In this document: positions 53,037 through 61,928 of the stretch, in pieces | How the letters are laid out: every line of letters starts with the position of its first letter | Numbering within the stretch: the first letter of the stretch is position 1 | Assembly (NCBI RefSeq): GCF_036248255.1 | Contig: NZ_CP109178.1 | Span: 4,588,001 to 4,652,000, forward strand | Direction: 5' to 3' | Length of the DNA: 64,000 bases | Origin: Streptomyces sp. NBC_01717 | Lineage (GTDB): Bacteria > Actinomycetota > Actinomycetes > Streptomycetales > Streptomycetaceae | Position numbers and translations under genes: made by a program | Notes under the pieces: generated by a model | Databases searched by the model: none | Told to the model about the DNA's origin: nothing | The model's input: only the letters and a program-made list of their open reading frames with translations

Positions 53037-53848
53037 GAGGGGTCCGCATCGGTGGTCGGGGCGCCCGGCGGGGCGGTTCTCGTTCCGTCCGGGCGGGTCG
53101 GGGCCAGGGCCGGGTCCAGGCGGTAGCCCACACCCCACACCGTCTGGATCAGCTGCGGACGGGCCGGATCCGTCTCGACCTTGCCGCGCAGCCGCCGCAC
53201 ATGGACCGTCACCGTCGACAGGTCCCCGAAGTCCCACCCCCAGACCTCCCGCATCAGTTCCTCCCGGGTGAACACCCGGCCGGGATGGCGCAGGAAGAAG
53301 GTCAGGAGGTCGAACTCCCGGAGGGTGAGGGCGAGCTCGCGGCCGTCCCGCACCGCGCGGCGGGCGACGGGATCGAGACGGAGCCCGGCGCACTCCAGCG
53401 GGGCCCGGGCGTCATCCGCGTCGGGCGCCGTTCCCCGGCCCCGGCGGAGCACCGCGTCGACGCGCAGCACGAGCTCGCGCGGGCTGAACGGCTTGGTGAC
53501 GTAGTCGTCCGCGCCCGTCTCCAGGCCCAGGATGCGGTCGTCCTCGTCGCCGCGTGCGGTCAGCATGATGACCGGCACACGGCCGTGCGCCCGCATCCTG
53601 CGGCAGACCTCGAAGCCGTCCATGCCGGGCAGCATCAGATCGAGGACGACCAGGTCCGGGCGGCGCGCCGTGAAGCACTCCAGCGCCGCCGGACCGTCGC
53701 CGGCCCGCCGGACGTCGTAACCCGCCCGCTCCAGATAGCCGACCACCACCTCGGCGACCGTCGGATCGTCGTCCACGACGAGGACATGGCCACGCGGGAC
53801 ACCGGGGTCGGTGCCGCCGGAACCCGGGGCGTCCGGGATGTTCTCCAT
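53033..53848 (-). CDS. OmpR/PhoB-type response regulator
   Basis: This 271-residue regulator has a receiver domain (about residues 22-135) with VLVVDDDPT, phospho-acceptor Asp in LVVLDLMLPGMDG, TARGDE and the Lys in DDYVTKPFSPREL. It also has a C-terminal winged helix (about 155-250) with LTLREFDLLTFFL and DLSTVTVHVRRLRGKV. It is the partner of the downstream kinase. No clear ribosome site precedes ATG 53848, so the mRNA may be leaderless. It diverges from the glycosyltransferase cluster, which might be its target; this is inference. Confidence 0.92.
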   Translation of the reverse strand: MENIPDAPGSGGTDPGVPRGHVLVVDDDPTVAEVVVGYLERAGYDVRRAGDGPAALECFTARRPDLVVLDLMLPGMDGFEVCRRMRAHGRVPVIMLTARGDEDDRILGLETGADDYVTKPFSPRELVLRVDAVLRRGRGTAPDADDARAPLECAGLRLDPVARRAVRDGRELALTLREFDLLTFFLRHPGRVFTREELMREVWGWDFGDLSTVTVHVRRLRGKVETDPARPQLIQTVWGVGYRLDPALAPTRPDGTRTAPPGAPTTDADPS

Positions 53849-53962
53849 ACAGCCACTTTGGCATCCCGGTCGCCGGGAGAGCCGGTCGGCCGTCCGCCGA
53901 AGGGCCGACGTCCGGCTTTCGTAAGAACCTGAAGCCCGAAATGCCGGTTTTTGCTCCGTAGG

Positions 53963-54697
53963 GTGAGCGAGGTGACCGACTCCCTCCACACTCAGTCCCC
54001 GCGCGCCGATGTGATCCTGCCCTGTCTGAACGAGGCCGCGGCGCTGCCCCGGGTGCTGGCCGGCATCCCGTACGGCTGGCGTGCCATCGTCGTCGACAAC
54101 GGCTCCACCGACGGGTCGGCCGACCTCGCCCGCTCCCTCGGGGCGACCGTCGTGCACGAGCCGCGCCGCGGCTTCGGCGCCGCATGCCATGCCGGTCTGC
54201 TCGCCGCCGAGGCGGAGTTCGTCTGCTTCTGCGACTGCGACGGCTCCCTCGACCCGGGGCTGCTGCCCGGCTTCGTACGCCGGATCGCCGACGGGGACAC
54301 GGATCTGCTGCTGGGCCGGCGGCGCCCCGAGGGCCGCGGCGCCTGGCCCCTGCACGCCCGCGCGGGGAACCTGGCGCTCGCCCGCATGCTGCGCCGCCGG
54401 ACGGGCCTGCGCCTGCACGACCTCGGTCCGATGCGGGCCGGGCGCCGGGCGGACCTGCTGGCACTGGACCTCACCGACCGGCGCAGCGGCTACCCGCTGC
54501 AGATGGTGGTACGCGCGTCGGACGCCGGGCTGCGGGTCGCGGAGACGGATGTCCCGTATCTCCCGCGCACCGGCAGATCCAAGGTGACCGGCACCTGGCG
54601 GGGAACGTGGCAGGCGGTACGCGACATGCGCGCCGTCCTGCGCGAGCCGCCGGAACGGACCTCGGCACGGGCGGTACGCCCGGGGGCGCCCCGATGA
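53963..54697 (+). CDS. GT2-family glycosyltransferase
   Basis: This GT2 glycosyltransferase of about 244 residues has ADVILPCLNEAAALPRVL, AIVVDNGSTDGSADLA and the metal-binding FCDCDGSLDPG. The C-terminus is hydrophilic with HDLGPMRAGRR and RTGRSKVTGTWRG, as in dolichol-phosphate glucose/mannose synthase-like enzymes without membrane anchors. Start options are GTG 53963 and GTG 53972; both lack a good site. The stop overlaps the DUF2064 gene (ATGA). It is the first gene of an apparent envelope-sugar operon, and diverges from the two-component system. Confidence 0.88.
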   Translation: MSEVTDSLHTQSPRADVILPCLNEAAALPRVLAGIPYGWRAIVVDNGSTDGSADLARSLGATVVHEPRRGFGAACHAGLLAAEAEFVCFCDCDGSLDPGLLPGFVRRIADGDTDLLLGRRRPEGRGAWPLHARAGNLALARMLRRRTGLRLHDLGPMRAGRRADLLALDLTDRRSGYPLQMVVRASDAGLRVAETDVPYLPRTGRSKVTGTWRGTWQAVRDMRAVLREPPERTSARAVRPGAPR

Positions 54698-55365
54698 GAG
54701 TGGCGCCCGCCCACCGCGGCGTCGCGCCGGGTCGCACCACGCTCCTCGTGATCGCCAAGGAACCGCTGCCCGGCCTCGTCAAGACGCGGCTGACCCCGCC
54801 CTTCACCCCCGCCGAGGCCGCGCAGCTCGCCGAGGCCGCGCTCAGTGACACGCTGCGCACGGTGCTCTCGCTGCCGGCCCGGCGGCGCGTGCTCGTGCTC
54901 GACGGACGGCCCGGTCCCTGGTTGCCGCCCGGCATCGAAGTCGTCGCGCAGTGCACCGGCCGGCTCGACGAGCGGCTTGCGGCGGCGTTCGGCGGCTGCG
55001 CCGGACCGGCGCTGCTCATCGGCATGGACACTCCTCAGATCACCACCGCCGATCTGACGCCCGCCCTCTCCCCGGACGCCTGGGACGGGTGCGACGCCTG
55101 GTTCGGGCCCGCCGACGACGGCGGCTTCTGGGCGCTGGGCCTGGCCGCACCCGACCCGGACCTGGTGCGCGGCGTGCCCATGTCCACCCCGGAGACCGGC
55201 GCCGTCCAGCGGCGCCGGCTCGTCGACGCGGGGCTGACCGTGCGTGATCTGCCGCCGCTGCGGGACGTGGACACCGCGGCGGACGCCGCGCACGTCGCAG
55301 CTGCCGCACCGCACGGACAGTTCGCCTCGACCCTCGCCCGGCTGACCGGGGCGGCGAGCCGATGA
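54694..55365 (+). CDS. DUF2064 (TIGR04282-type) glycosyltransferase-like protein
   Basis: This 223-residue protein of the TIGR04282/DUF2064 group has a nucleotide-sugar-like fold with LLVIAKEPLPGLVKTRLTP near the start (the KxxxGxxKTRL signature), LIGMDTPQITTADL and FGPADDGGFWALGL. Family members are linked to arsenosugar or other unusual sugar synthesis and are probably nucleotidyl- or glycosyltransferases. It overlaps both neighbours by four bases, so GT2, this protein and the methyltransferase are made together. Confidence 0.87.
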   Translation: MRVAPAHRGVAPGRTTLLVIAKEPLPGLVKTRLTPPFTPAEAAQLAEAALSDTLRTVLSLPARRRVLVLDGRPGPWLPPGIEVVAQCTGRLDERLAAAFGGCAGPALLIGMDTPQITTADLTPALSPDAWDGCDAWFGPADDGGFWALGLAAPDPDLVRGVPMSTPETGAVQRRRLVDAGLTVRDLPPLRDVDTAADAAHVAAAAPHGQFASTLARLTGAASR

Positions 55366-56246
55366 GCGGGACGGTGCCGAACCGCTCGGTGCTGACTCCC
55401 GTGCCCCCGGACAACCGGCACCCGGACACCGCGCACCCCGGCACCGCGCATCCGGACATCGCGCATCCGGACATCGCCGCGTGGAGCACCGACCCGTACG
55501 CCGACGCGCTGCGCAACGGCCACGGGCCGCTCTTCCTCCGCCGCGCGGACGGCTGGCTGCTCCCCCTGGACGTCGAGCGCTGGTGCGGCGGAGCCGACGC
55601 CGCCGACCGGTCCGCGCTGCGCCGCTGCGAAGGGCCGGTCCTCGACATCGGCTGCGGGCCCGGCCGCCTCGTCGCGGAACTGGCCGCCCACGGCCACCGT
55701 GCGCTCGGCATCGACGTCAGCGAGACGGCCGTCGCCCACACACTGCGGATCGGCGGCTCGGCGCTGCGCCGTTCCGTCTTCGACCCGCTGCCCGGCGAGG
55801 GCCGCTGGGGCACCGTCCTGCTCATCGACGGCAACATCGGCATCGGCGGCGACCCGCACGGCCTCCTGCTGCGCACCGCGGAGCTGCTCGCGCCCGGCGG
55901 TCTGCTCATCGCGGAGACCGTGTCGCCGGACATCGACGAGCGGGTCCAGGTCCGGTTGTACGACGGCCGCCGCGCACCCGACGGGGTCGGCGGACCGGAC
56001 TGTGCCGATGCCGGGCATTTCCCGTGGGCCCGGATCGGCACCCCTGCCCTGCTCCGGTACGCGCGGCCGAACGGCTGGCTCCCGGCCGATCAGTGGGTGG
56101 CGGACGGCCGCCCCTTCGTCGCCCTGCGCCGCGACCGGAGGGTCCGGACCGTGAGCCAGAGCGCCGACACCGCGAACAGCGCGGCCGTGATCAGCAGCCA
56201 GTTCCCGAGGAAGACGTCGGGGGACAGTCCGCTCGCCGGCTCGTAG
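55362..56246 (+). CDS. Class I SAM-dependent methyltransferase
   Basis: This 294-residue protein has the SAM motif VLDIGCGPGRLVAELAA (about residues 90-106), the Asp of the second strand in LGIDVSE, and the motif-II-like VLLIDGNIG. The N-terminus holds a repetitive HPDTAHPGTAHPDIAHPD stretch from a 15-bp DNA repeat (55425-55475). The methyltransferase domain ends near FVALRR. The last 45 residues run antisense into the facing membrane-protein gene for 157 bases and look unconserved, so the original stop may have been lost. The target is unknown, perhaps a sugar. Confidence 0.85.
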   Translation: MSGTVPNRSVLTPVPPDNRHPDTAHPGTAHPDIAHPDIAAWSTDPYADALRNGHGPLFLRRADGWLLPLDVERWCGGADAADRSALRRCEGPVLDIGCGPGRLVAELAAHGHRALGIDVSETAVAHTLRIGGSALRRSVFDPLPGEGRWGTVLLIDGNIGIGGDPHGLLLRTAELLAPGGLLIAETVSPDIDERVQVRLYDGRRAPDGVGGPDCADAGHFPWARIGTPALLRYARPNGWLPADQWVADGRPFVALRRDRRVRTVSQSADTANSAAVISSQFPRKTSGDSPLAGS

Positions 56247-56617
56247 TGCTTCGCCTGCCGGGTGATCAGCGGGAACCACATCAGCAGGAGCAGCCCGGAC
56301 AGGAAGGCCGGTACGCGGACGAAGTTGACCAGGCCGGAGCGCGGCCCGAGCGCCACGCGTACGACGCGGTCCACCGTCGCGTACACCGGCAGCAGCACCA
56401 GATCGTGCAGCAGCGCCGACCCGACGAACCACACCACCACGCCGAACGTGTCCCCCTCCAGCAGCCGCACCCCCGCATAGCCCGCGAGCGCGAACGTGGC
56501 GGCCAGCAGGACGAATTGCAGCGGCCCTTCCCCGTACCAACGCCTGAGGACCGCCCCCGGCCCGGTCGCCTTCGTGCGCTTCGTCCGCTCTCCGGCGCGC
56601 TCGCCGCTCCGTCTCAT
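56090..56617 (-). CDS. Small integral membrane protein of the oxidoreductase operon
   Basis: This 175-residue protein has about four helices (FVLLAATFALAGYAGVRLL, VVVWFVGSALLHDLVLLPVY, VPAFLSGLLLLMWFPL and a C-terminal one). A conserved His lies in ALLHDLV. I do not recognise the family. ATG 56617 overlaps the stop of the molybdopterin oxidoreductase gene (ATGA), so it is coupled to it and may be a redox or anchoring partner. Its last third overlaps the convergent methyltransferase gene by 157 bases. Confidence 0.75.
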   Translation of the reverse strand: MRRSGERAGERTKRTKATGPGAVLRRWYGEGPLQFVLLAATFALAGYAGVRLLEGDTFGVVVWFVGSALLHDLVLLPVYATVDRVVRVALGPRSGLVNFVRVPAFLSGLLLLMWFPLITRQAKHYEPASGLSPDVFLGNWLLITAALFAVSALWLTVRTLRSRRRATKGRPSATH

Positions 56618-57909
56618 CACAGCTCTCCGAACGTCAGCCGGGTCACCCATTTGGTGTTCAGCACACCGGGCGCGGCCGGCACGATGATCCGTGCCGGAAA
56701 CCCGTGATCCGGCGACAGCGTCTCGCCGTTGACCTCCAGCGCCAGCAGCGAGCGCGGGTCGCGTACCTGGTTGTCCCGCAGCGCCGCCTTGCGGAACGGC
56801 CCGCTGCGCTGCACCGACTCGACGAGCACTCCCGGCGGCCGGTCCGGATACCCCGCGAGCGCCGCCAGGTCCCGCAGCCGCACCCCGCGCCACCACTGGT
56901 CCGAGGTCGACCAGCCCTCCACGCAGGCGATCGGCAGCGCCGCGCTGTACTGGTCCATGGCCAGCAGCTGTTCCCGGGTGAACGTGAGCTCCCCGGCAGG
57001 GCCTTGGACGGTCAGCCGCCACCGTTCCCCCGTGTCGGCCGGGGTGACCCGGACGGACGCGGCCGTCTTGTTGATCTGGAACCCGTTGGGCCCCGATCCG
57101 GGGTCGGCGACCCCGCGCGGGGTGAGGAGAGCGGTGCTCCGCAGCGCGTCGAAACTCCGGCCCACCGAGGTGACCAGCAGGAGCAGCGATCCGGCGCCCA
57201 CCATGGCGAACGCGCCACGCCGGGAGATGGTGGGCTCGTCCGGTGCGGGGGCAGCCAGCTCATCCACTTCACCGCGCAGTTCCCCGTTGCGCAGCACCCG
57301 TACGGCCCGTGGGAGCTTCAGCCCGACGTGGGCGACGAACCCGGTGAAGAACACCCACGCGCCGTAGAAGTGCAGCGGATAGAACGACCCCGGGAACACG
57401 TACTCCAGCTGGATGTTGAGCAGACCCGTGACGAACTCGAACAGCGCGCCGCCGACGAGCAGCAGCAACGAGACCCGTTCCAGCGCATGCCCCACCGACC
57501 GGGCCGGCGGCAGCGCGAAGAGTTTCGGGATCACCGACCACAACTTCGCCAGCAGAACCGGTACGAGCACGATGCCGCCCGTGACATGCACTCCCTGGTC
57601 CAGCCGGTACAGCCAGTGCGGCCCGGTCGGCCAGGCGAAGAGGTAGAACCCCAGCAGCCCCTTGCCCGGCGTCTTGTCGTTGACCGCGGCGAGATCCGGG
57701 TTGTACGCGGCGTACGACAGCAGACCCGTCACGAAGACCAGCGTCAGCCCGACGAGGAGGACGAGACCGAGCACCGCCGTGAACCGGACACCGCGCACCG
57801 GACTGCGCCAGAACCCGGGCGCGGAAGGCAGCCGTTCCCGGACCCGGGACCCATCCGGGAACGAGGGGAACGGGATGCGGGATGCTCTGCCGTGACGTGT
57901 GTCGCCCAT
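56617..57909 (-). CDS. Molybdopterin-dependent oxidoreductase with membrane domain
   Basis: This 430-residue fusion has an N-terminal cytochrome-b-like membrane module (about residues 40-205, five helices) with paired His residues such as HWLYRLDQGVHVTGG and PLHFYGAW. A C-terminal sulfite-oxidase-type molybdopterin domain (about 265-430) has the Mo-ligand Cys in IACVEGWSTSDQWW and the following GVRLRDLAALAG. Joining both in one chain suggests a membrane-bound redox enzyme passing electrons to the quinone pool. Its substrate is unknown. It heads a two-gene minus-strand operon. Confidence 0.88.
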   Translation of the reverse strand: MGDTRHGRASRIPFPSFPDGSRVRERLPSAPGFWRSPVRGVRFTAVLGLVLLVGLTLVFVTGLLSYAAYNPDLAAVNDKTPGKGLLGFYLFAWPTGPHWLYRLDQGVHVTGGIVLVPVLLAKLWSVIPKLFALPPARSVGHALERVSLLLLVGGALFEFVTGLLNIQLEYVFPGSFYPLHFYGAWVFFTGFVAHVGLKLPRAVRVLRNGELRGEVDELAAPAPDEPTISRRGAFAMVGAGSLLLLVTSVGRSFDALRSTALLTPRGVADPGSGPNGFQINKTAASVRVTPADTGERWRLTVQGPAGELTFTREQLLAMDQYSAALPIACVEGWSTSDQWWRGVRLRDLAALAGYPDRPPGVLVESVQRSGPFRKAALRDNQVRDPRSLLALEVNGETLSPDHGFPARIIVPAAPGVLNTKWVTRLTFGEL

Positions 57910-58084
57910 GCCCCGAAGCTATGTCCGGGCTGCCGGGCCCGGGCCCGCACGACTCCTGACGAAACGCTGACGTCACTCCCCGCGACGGCCAACCGGGCCA
58001 AGATCTCCGGGCCTGATCTGACAGTTCGGTGACGCGACCCGGTGGCACCGCCCGCAGCCGCCCCACCCTGCATAGCGTGCCTGC

Positions 58085-59485
58085 GTGAAGACCGAGGAAC
58101 GCACCACCGGCCACCACCCCCCGCAGCAGCGCACCACCGGCCGCCGCGGCGATCTGATCGCCGCCGCCGCGGGTGTCCTGCTCGTCACCGCAGCCGTGCT
58201 GATCGGGCGCGCGATCCAGGACGCCCACGGAACCCTGGTCGCCCACTGGCCGCCCCTGCTGGCGTCCTGGTATCCGCACACCGGCCCCGGCACCCCGGCC
58301 GCCGTCGTCGTCGCTGCGGCCGTCGTCGCGTACGGGCCGGGCCTCGCCGACCGGCTGCCGTGGCGGGGCCTGCTCGCCACCGCGTGGGCCGCCTCCCTGG
58401 CCTGGATCCTCTCACTGGCGATGATCGACGGCTGGAGCCGGGGCATCGCCGAACGGCTCACCACGAAGCACGAATATCTCCAGGTCATCGGCCGGTTCGG
58501 CGACATCGAGGCGGCCCTGCACGGCTTCACCAGCCACATCCTGAGCGGCCGTCCGGACAACTGGCCCGCGCATGTCGCCGGTCATCCGCCGGGCGCCACG
58601 CTCACTTTCGTCCTGCTGGACCGGATCGGACTCGGCGGCGGCGGATGGGCCGGTGTCTGGTGCATCGTGCTCGGCGGCTCCGCGGTGGTCGCCGCGCTGA
58701 TCGCGGTGCGCGCCCTGACCGACGAACGCCTGGCGCGGCGCGCCGCGCCGTTCCTCGTCCTCGCGCCGATGGCGGTCTGGACGGGGGCCTCGGCGGACGG
58801 CTACTTCGCCGCGGTCGCCGCATGGTCGGTCGCGCTCCTCGCCCTGGCGGCGACGCGCCGGCCCCACAGCCCCCGCCCGGCCGCTGCCGCCGCCCTCGGT
58901 TCCGGCCTGCTCTACGGCCTGACCTGCTACCTCTCGTACGGTCTGACGCTCATCGCGCTCCTGCTCCTCACCGTCCTCCTGCTGGCCCGCACGGCCCGCC
59001 CCGTGCCCCTCTTCCTTCTCGGGGCGCTCGTCGTCCCCGTCGCGTTCACCCTGGCGGGCTTCAACTGGTGGGAGGGGTACCGGCTGCTGGTCGAGCGGTA
59101 CTACCAGGGGGCGGGCGGGATCCGTCCGTACTCCTACTGGGTCTGGGCGAACCTCGCGGCCACCACGGTCTCCGCCGGTCTCGCCACGGTCGCCGGCCTC
59201 CGCCGGGCCGCGGCCGGCGCCCCGGGATCCGTACGCGCCCTGCGCACCGGCACCACCTCCGCCCGGCACCAGCTGATCCTCCTCACCCTGGCCGCGCTCC
59301 TCGCCCTCCTCGTCGCGGACCTGTCCGGGATGAGCAAGGCGGAGACGGAACGCATCTGGCAGCCGTTCGTCCTCTGGCTCCTGCCCGCCGCCGCGCTGCT
59401 TCCCCCGGACACCCGACGTGGCTGGCTGATCGCGCAGGCCGTCGTCGCCCTGTTGGTCAACCACCTGCTCTGGACGGGGTGGTGA
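58085..59485 (+). CDS. Polytopic membrane protein, probable GT-C glycosyltransferase
   Basis: This 466-residue protein has about eleven helices. Between helices 2 and 4 lies a large outside loop (residues about 130-180) with FTSHILSGRPDNWPAHVAGHPPGATLTFV, consistent with the catalytic loop of GT-C enzymes. The motif NWWEGYRLLVERYYQG follows between later helices. I cannot assign a known family. The GTG at 58085 is close to a likely promoter region. It diverges from the molybdopterin oxidoreductase and may belong to the same envelope-sugar region. Confidence 0.75.
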   Translation: MKTEERTTGHHPPQQRTTGRRGDLIAAAAGVLLVTAAVLIGRAIQDAHGTLVAHWPPLLASWYPHTGPGTPAAVVVAAAVVAYGPGLADRLPWRGLLATAWAASLAWILSLAMIDGWSRGIAERLTTKHEYLQVIGRFGDIEAALHGFTSHILSGRPDNWPAHVAGHPPGATLTFVLLDRIGLGGGGWAGVWCIVLGGSAVVAALIAVRALTDERLARRAAPFLVLAPMAVWTGASADGYFAAVAAWSVALLALAATRRPHSPRPAAAAALGSGLLYGLTCYLSYGLTLIALLLLTVLLLARTARPVPLFLLGALVVPVAFTLAGFNWWEGYRLLVERYYQGAGGIRPYSYWVWANLAATTVSAGLATVAGLRRAAAGAPGSVRALRTGTTSARHQLILLTLAALLALLVADLSGMSKAETERIWQPFVLWLLPAAALLPPDTRRGWLIAQAVVALLVNHLLWTGW

Positions 59486-59546
59486 CGGAGTACCACATGG
59501 CCGAACAAGGTCCTTGAACCGATCGCTCACCGGGTACAGGTGACCC

Positions 59547-60398
59547 GTGCCGACATTCGAGATCACCACAGCGAGCGCCGACGACATCGAGATGCTGGGG
59601 GAGTGGGCCCACGCCGAGGGCTGGAACCCGGGCCGGACCGACGGCCACGCCTTCTTCGCCACCGACCCGCGCGGCTTCCTCATCGGCCGGCTCGACGGTG
59701 CGCCCGTGTCCTCCGTCTCCGTCGTCCGGTACGGCTCCGGCTTCGGGTTCCTGGGCTTCTACCTCACCCGCCCGGAACTTCGCGGCCAGGGTTACGGCAT
59801 CCAGGTCTGGCGCGCCGGAATGGACCGGCTCGCCGGGCGCAACGTCGGGCTCGACGGCGTCGTCGCCCAGCAGGCCAACTACCGGAAGTCCGGATTCCGC
59901 TCTGCCTGGACGAACATGCGGTGGGTCGGCCGGCCGGCCGCGGACATCGGCGCACCGCCCGGCATCACGCTCGCCGACGCCCGCTCGCTCCCCTTCGACC
60001 GGCTGGCCGTCTACGACCGGCGCTTCTTCCCCGCCGAGCGCGACAGCTTTCTCGCCCCGTGGATCGCCGCACCCGGACGCACCGCCCTCGCCGCCCTCGA
60101 TGACGACGGGGAGTTGCGAGGGTTCGCCGTGATGCGCCCCTGCCGTACGTCGTCACGCATCGGCCCCCTCCACGCCTCGTCGCCCGAAGTGGCCGCCGCC
60201 CTGATGAGCGCCTTGTCCGCCACCGCACCGGACACCGAGATCGCCGTCGACGTACCCGGCATCAACCCGGCGGCGGTCACGCTCGCCGAACAGCTGGGTC
60301 TCGCACCGTCGTTCGAGACGGCCCGTATGTACACGGGCTCGATGCCGGACGTCGACCACACCGGGCTGTTCGGCATCACCAGCCTGGAGCTCGGCTGA
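59547..60398 (+). CDS. GNAT-family N-acetyltransferase with DUF1248-like C-terminus
   Basis: This 283-residue protein has an N-terminal GNAT domain (about residues 5-130) with FGFLGFYLTRPELRGQGYGI, where ELRGQGYG binds acetyl-CoA. A second, weaker GNAT-like half follows (about 150-280), with DDDGELRGFAVMRPCR and PGINPAAVTLAEQLGL, resembling the Acetyltransf_18 group. The start is a GTG. It is monocistronic and lies 61 bases after the membrane glycosyltransferase gene. The acceptor is unknown. Confidence 0.87.
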   Translation: MPTFEITTASADDIEMLGEWAHAEGWNPGRTDGHAFFATDPRGFLIGRLDGAPVSSVSVVRYGSGFGFLGFYLTRPELRGQGYGIQVWRAGMDRLAGRNVGLDGVVAQQANYRKSGFRSAWTNMRWVGRPAADIGAPPGITLADARSLPFDRLAVYDRRFFPAERDSFLAPWIAAPGRTALAALDDDGELRGFAVMRPCRTSSRIGPLHASSPEVAAALMSALSATAPDTEIAVDVPGINPAAVTLAEQLGLAPSFETARMYTGSMPDVDHTGLFGITSLELG

Positions 60399-60408
60399 CC
60401 GCGGAACC

Positions 60409-60798
60409 CTAGCGCCGGAGCCTCTCCAGCACCCGGTCGCGGAGCAGTTCGTACTCCTCGCGCAGCCGTACGATCTCCGCCGGCCGGGGTATCACCGTGC
60501 CACCCGAGACGATCTCCTCCGGCCCGAACTGCTCCCGCGTGAGGTCGATCTCCACACCCATGCCCAGTCGGTTCCACCAGTGGAAGTCCGTGCGCTCGCC
60601 GTGGACCCGGACCTCGCCCCGGATCAGCTCGCCGCCCAGCAGGTCGTTGAGCACCATGGCGGTGACCCCGCACTGGTCGCGGGCCGGATTGCCGGCCGTC
60701 CAGTGCGGCCGATGGCCGGGTGTGGCCGTGTCGGCGCCCCAACTGGCGCGGACGGCGGCTTCGATGTCGGCGAGCAGCAGCGGCTTCGAGGACTCCAT
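60409..60798 (-). CDS. YunG-like hypothetical protein
   Basis: This 129-residue protein resembles Bacillus YunG and its Streptomyces relatives: RDQCGVTAMVLNDLLGGEL with a conserved Cys, then TDFHWWNRL and VEIDLTREQFGPEE. The arrangement of Cys and His suggests a papain-like fold, but I cannot confirm it. ATG 60798 has GAGG nine bases upstream. The frame continues upstream into the remnant of a SpoIIE phosphatase, which must not be read as part of this protein. Confidence 0.78.
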   Translation of the reverse strand: MESSKPLLLADIEAAVRASWGADTATPGHRPHWTAGNPARDQCGVTAMVLNDLLGGELIRGEVRVHGERTDFHWWNRLGMGVEIDLTREQFGPEEIVSGGTVIPRPAEIVRLREEYELLRDRVLERLRR

Positions 60799-60849
60799 GA
60801 CACCGATCCTCGCAGCGACCACTGACAACCCCTCGAGAATGTCCTGCTC

Positions 60850-61100
60850 CGGGGCCGGCACCGCGATGTCGTCCTTCGCTCCCTGACCGGACTTCTCCAG
60901 CACCTCGTCCAGCAGATCATCGAGGCTCCCGCCGGCCGGCAGGGACAGCTCCGCGAGCCGGCGCTCCGATACGTCGATGCCTCGCCCCGCCGCTCCACCG
61001 GACCGTCGGTGCACATGAACAGCACCGTCCCCGGAGCGCACTCCACCGGCGTCGTCGCATACCCGCCCTGTGGATCAGCGCGAGCCTCGGCGCGGTACGT
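60850..61100 (-). pseudogene. SpoIIE-type phosphatase C-terminal remnant
   Basis: On the minus strand, two frames give parts of one PP2C/SpoIIE C-terminus. One contains PGTVLFMCTDGPVERRGE, like the LxxYTDGLVERRGE motif. The other continues GIDVSERRLAELSLPAG and LDDLLDEVLEKSGQGAKDDI, like the final helix and D-D-I metal site. A frameshift near 60980-61000 separates them. The N-terminal domain is gone. It is a dead phosphatase gene. Confidence 0.75.
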
Positions 61101-61831
61101 CACGAGCGGCGCACGGCCGTGGCGTCGCCCCTGGCACGCAGCCGGTCGTAGTCCAGCGTGCCGTCCGAGGCCGGTGCGTCCAGCGGCAGCCGGAGGGCGG
61201 CGTCGACCGCCGCAGGGAGCGCGGACAGCCCCAGCAGACCCCTCACCAGGCCGGTTGTCATCGTGTGCCAGGCCCGGGCCCGGCGGAGCATCGCATGGTC
61301 GCTGGCGCGGATCGTCACCAGACAGGAACGGGCACCCGCCCGGCGGGCCCGGGTGGCGAGCGACTGGGAGGCCTGGGGGCTGGTCACACGATCACGGTTG
61401 CTGTGCAGCAGAACGACGTCCCGGTCCGCGAGTTGGGTGACCGGATCACCGGGCGGACACCACGGTGCAAGGCCGATCACCCCTCGCACCAGGGGATGCC
61501 CGGCCGCGCGCAGGGCGGCCCGGGCACCCATCGAGTGCCCGATGAGCACGACCGGCACATCGCCGAACTCGCGCCGCACGCCGTCCAGCGCACGTACGGC
61601 ATCGTGCAAGGCATCCTCCCGGGACCCGTTCCACCCGCGGTGTCCGTACCGGACCTCCTGTACCGCCACATCCACCGGCTCGTCCCGGGTCCCACGGACC
61701 ACACCCCGCGCGAACGGCCGCATACGCAGGGCCGGAAGGTTCAACGGCCCGGGCGGGGGCGGCCCCAGACCCGTCTCGCGTCCGCCGTGCAGAAGGAGCA
61801 CCGCCGCCGACGGTGGTCGCCGATCCGCCAT
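61100..61831 (-). CDS. Alpha/beta-fold hydrolase
   Basis: This 243-residue hydrolase has the oxyanion region VLLLHGGRETG, nucleophile Ser in VLIGHSMGARAALRAA (GHSMG, about residues 98-103), an acid residue in LHSNRDRVTSP and the catalytic His in RASDHAMLRRA. It has no lid domain and no signal peptide, so it is a small cytoplasmic esterase or lipase-like enzyme. ATG 61831 is strongly supported by AGGAGGT just upstream. It diverges from the peroxiredoxin gene with 97 bases between. Confidence 0.88.
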   Translation of the reverse strand: MADRRPPSAAVLLLHGGRETGLGPPPPGPLNLPALRMRPFARGVVRGTRDEPVDVAVQEVRYGHRGWNGSREDALHDAVRALDGVRREFGDVPVVLIGHSMGARAALRAAGHPLVRGVIGLAPWCPPGDPVTQLADRDVVLLHSNRDRVTSPQASQSLATRARRAGARSCLVTIRASDHAMLRRARAWHTMTTGLVRGLLGLSALPAAVDAALRLPLDAPASDGTLDYDRLRARGDATAVRRS

Positions 61832-61928
61832 ACGTACCTCCTGGTAGCGGAAGCCACCACCGTACCGAGCATGCTGTACCCAGACATCGCCGAACGCCGT
61901 ACACCCGTCGCGCACAAGGGGACCCACC

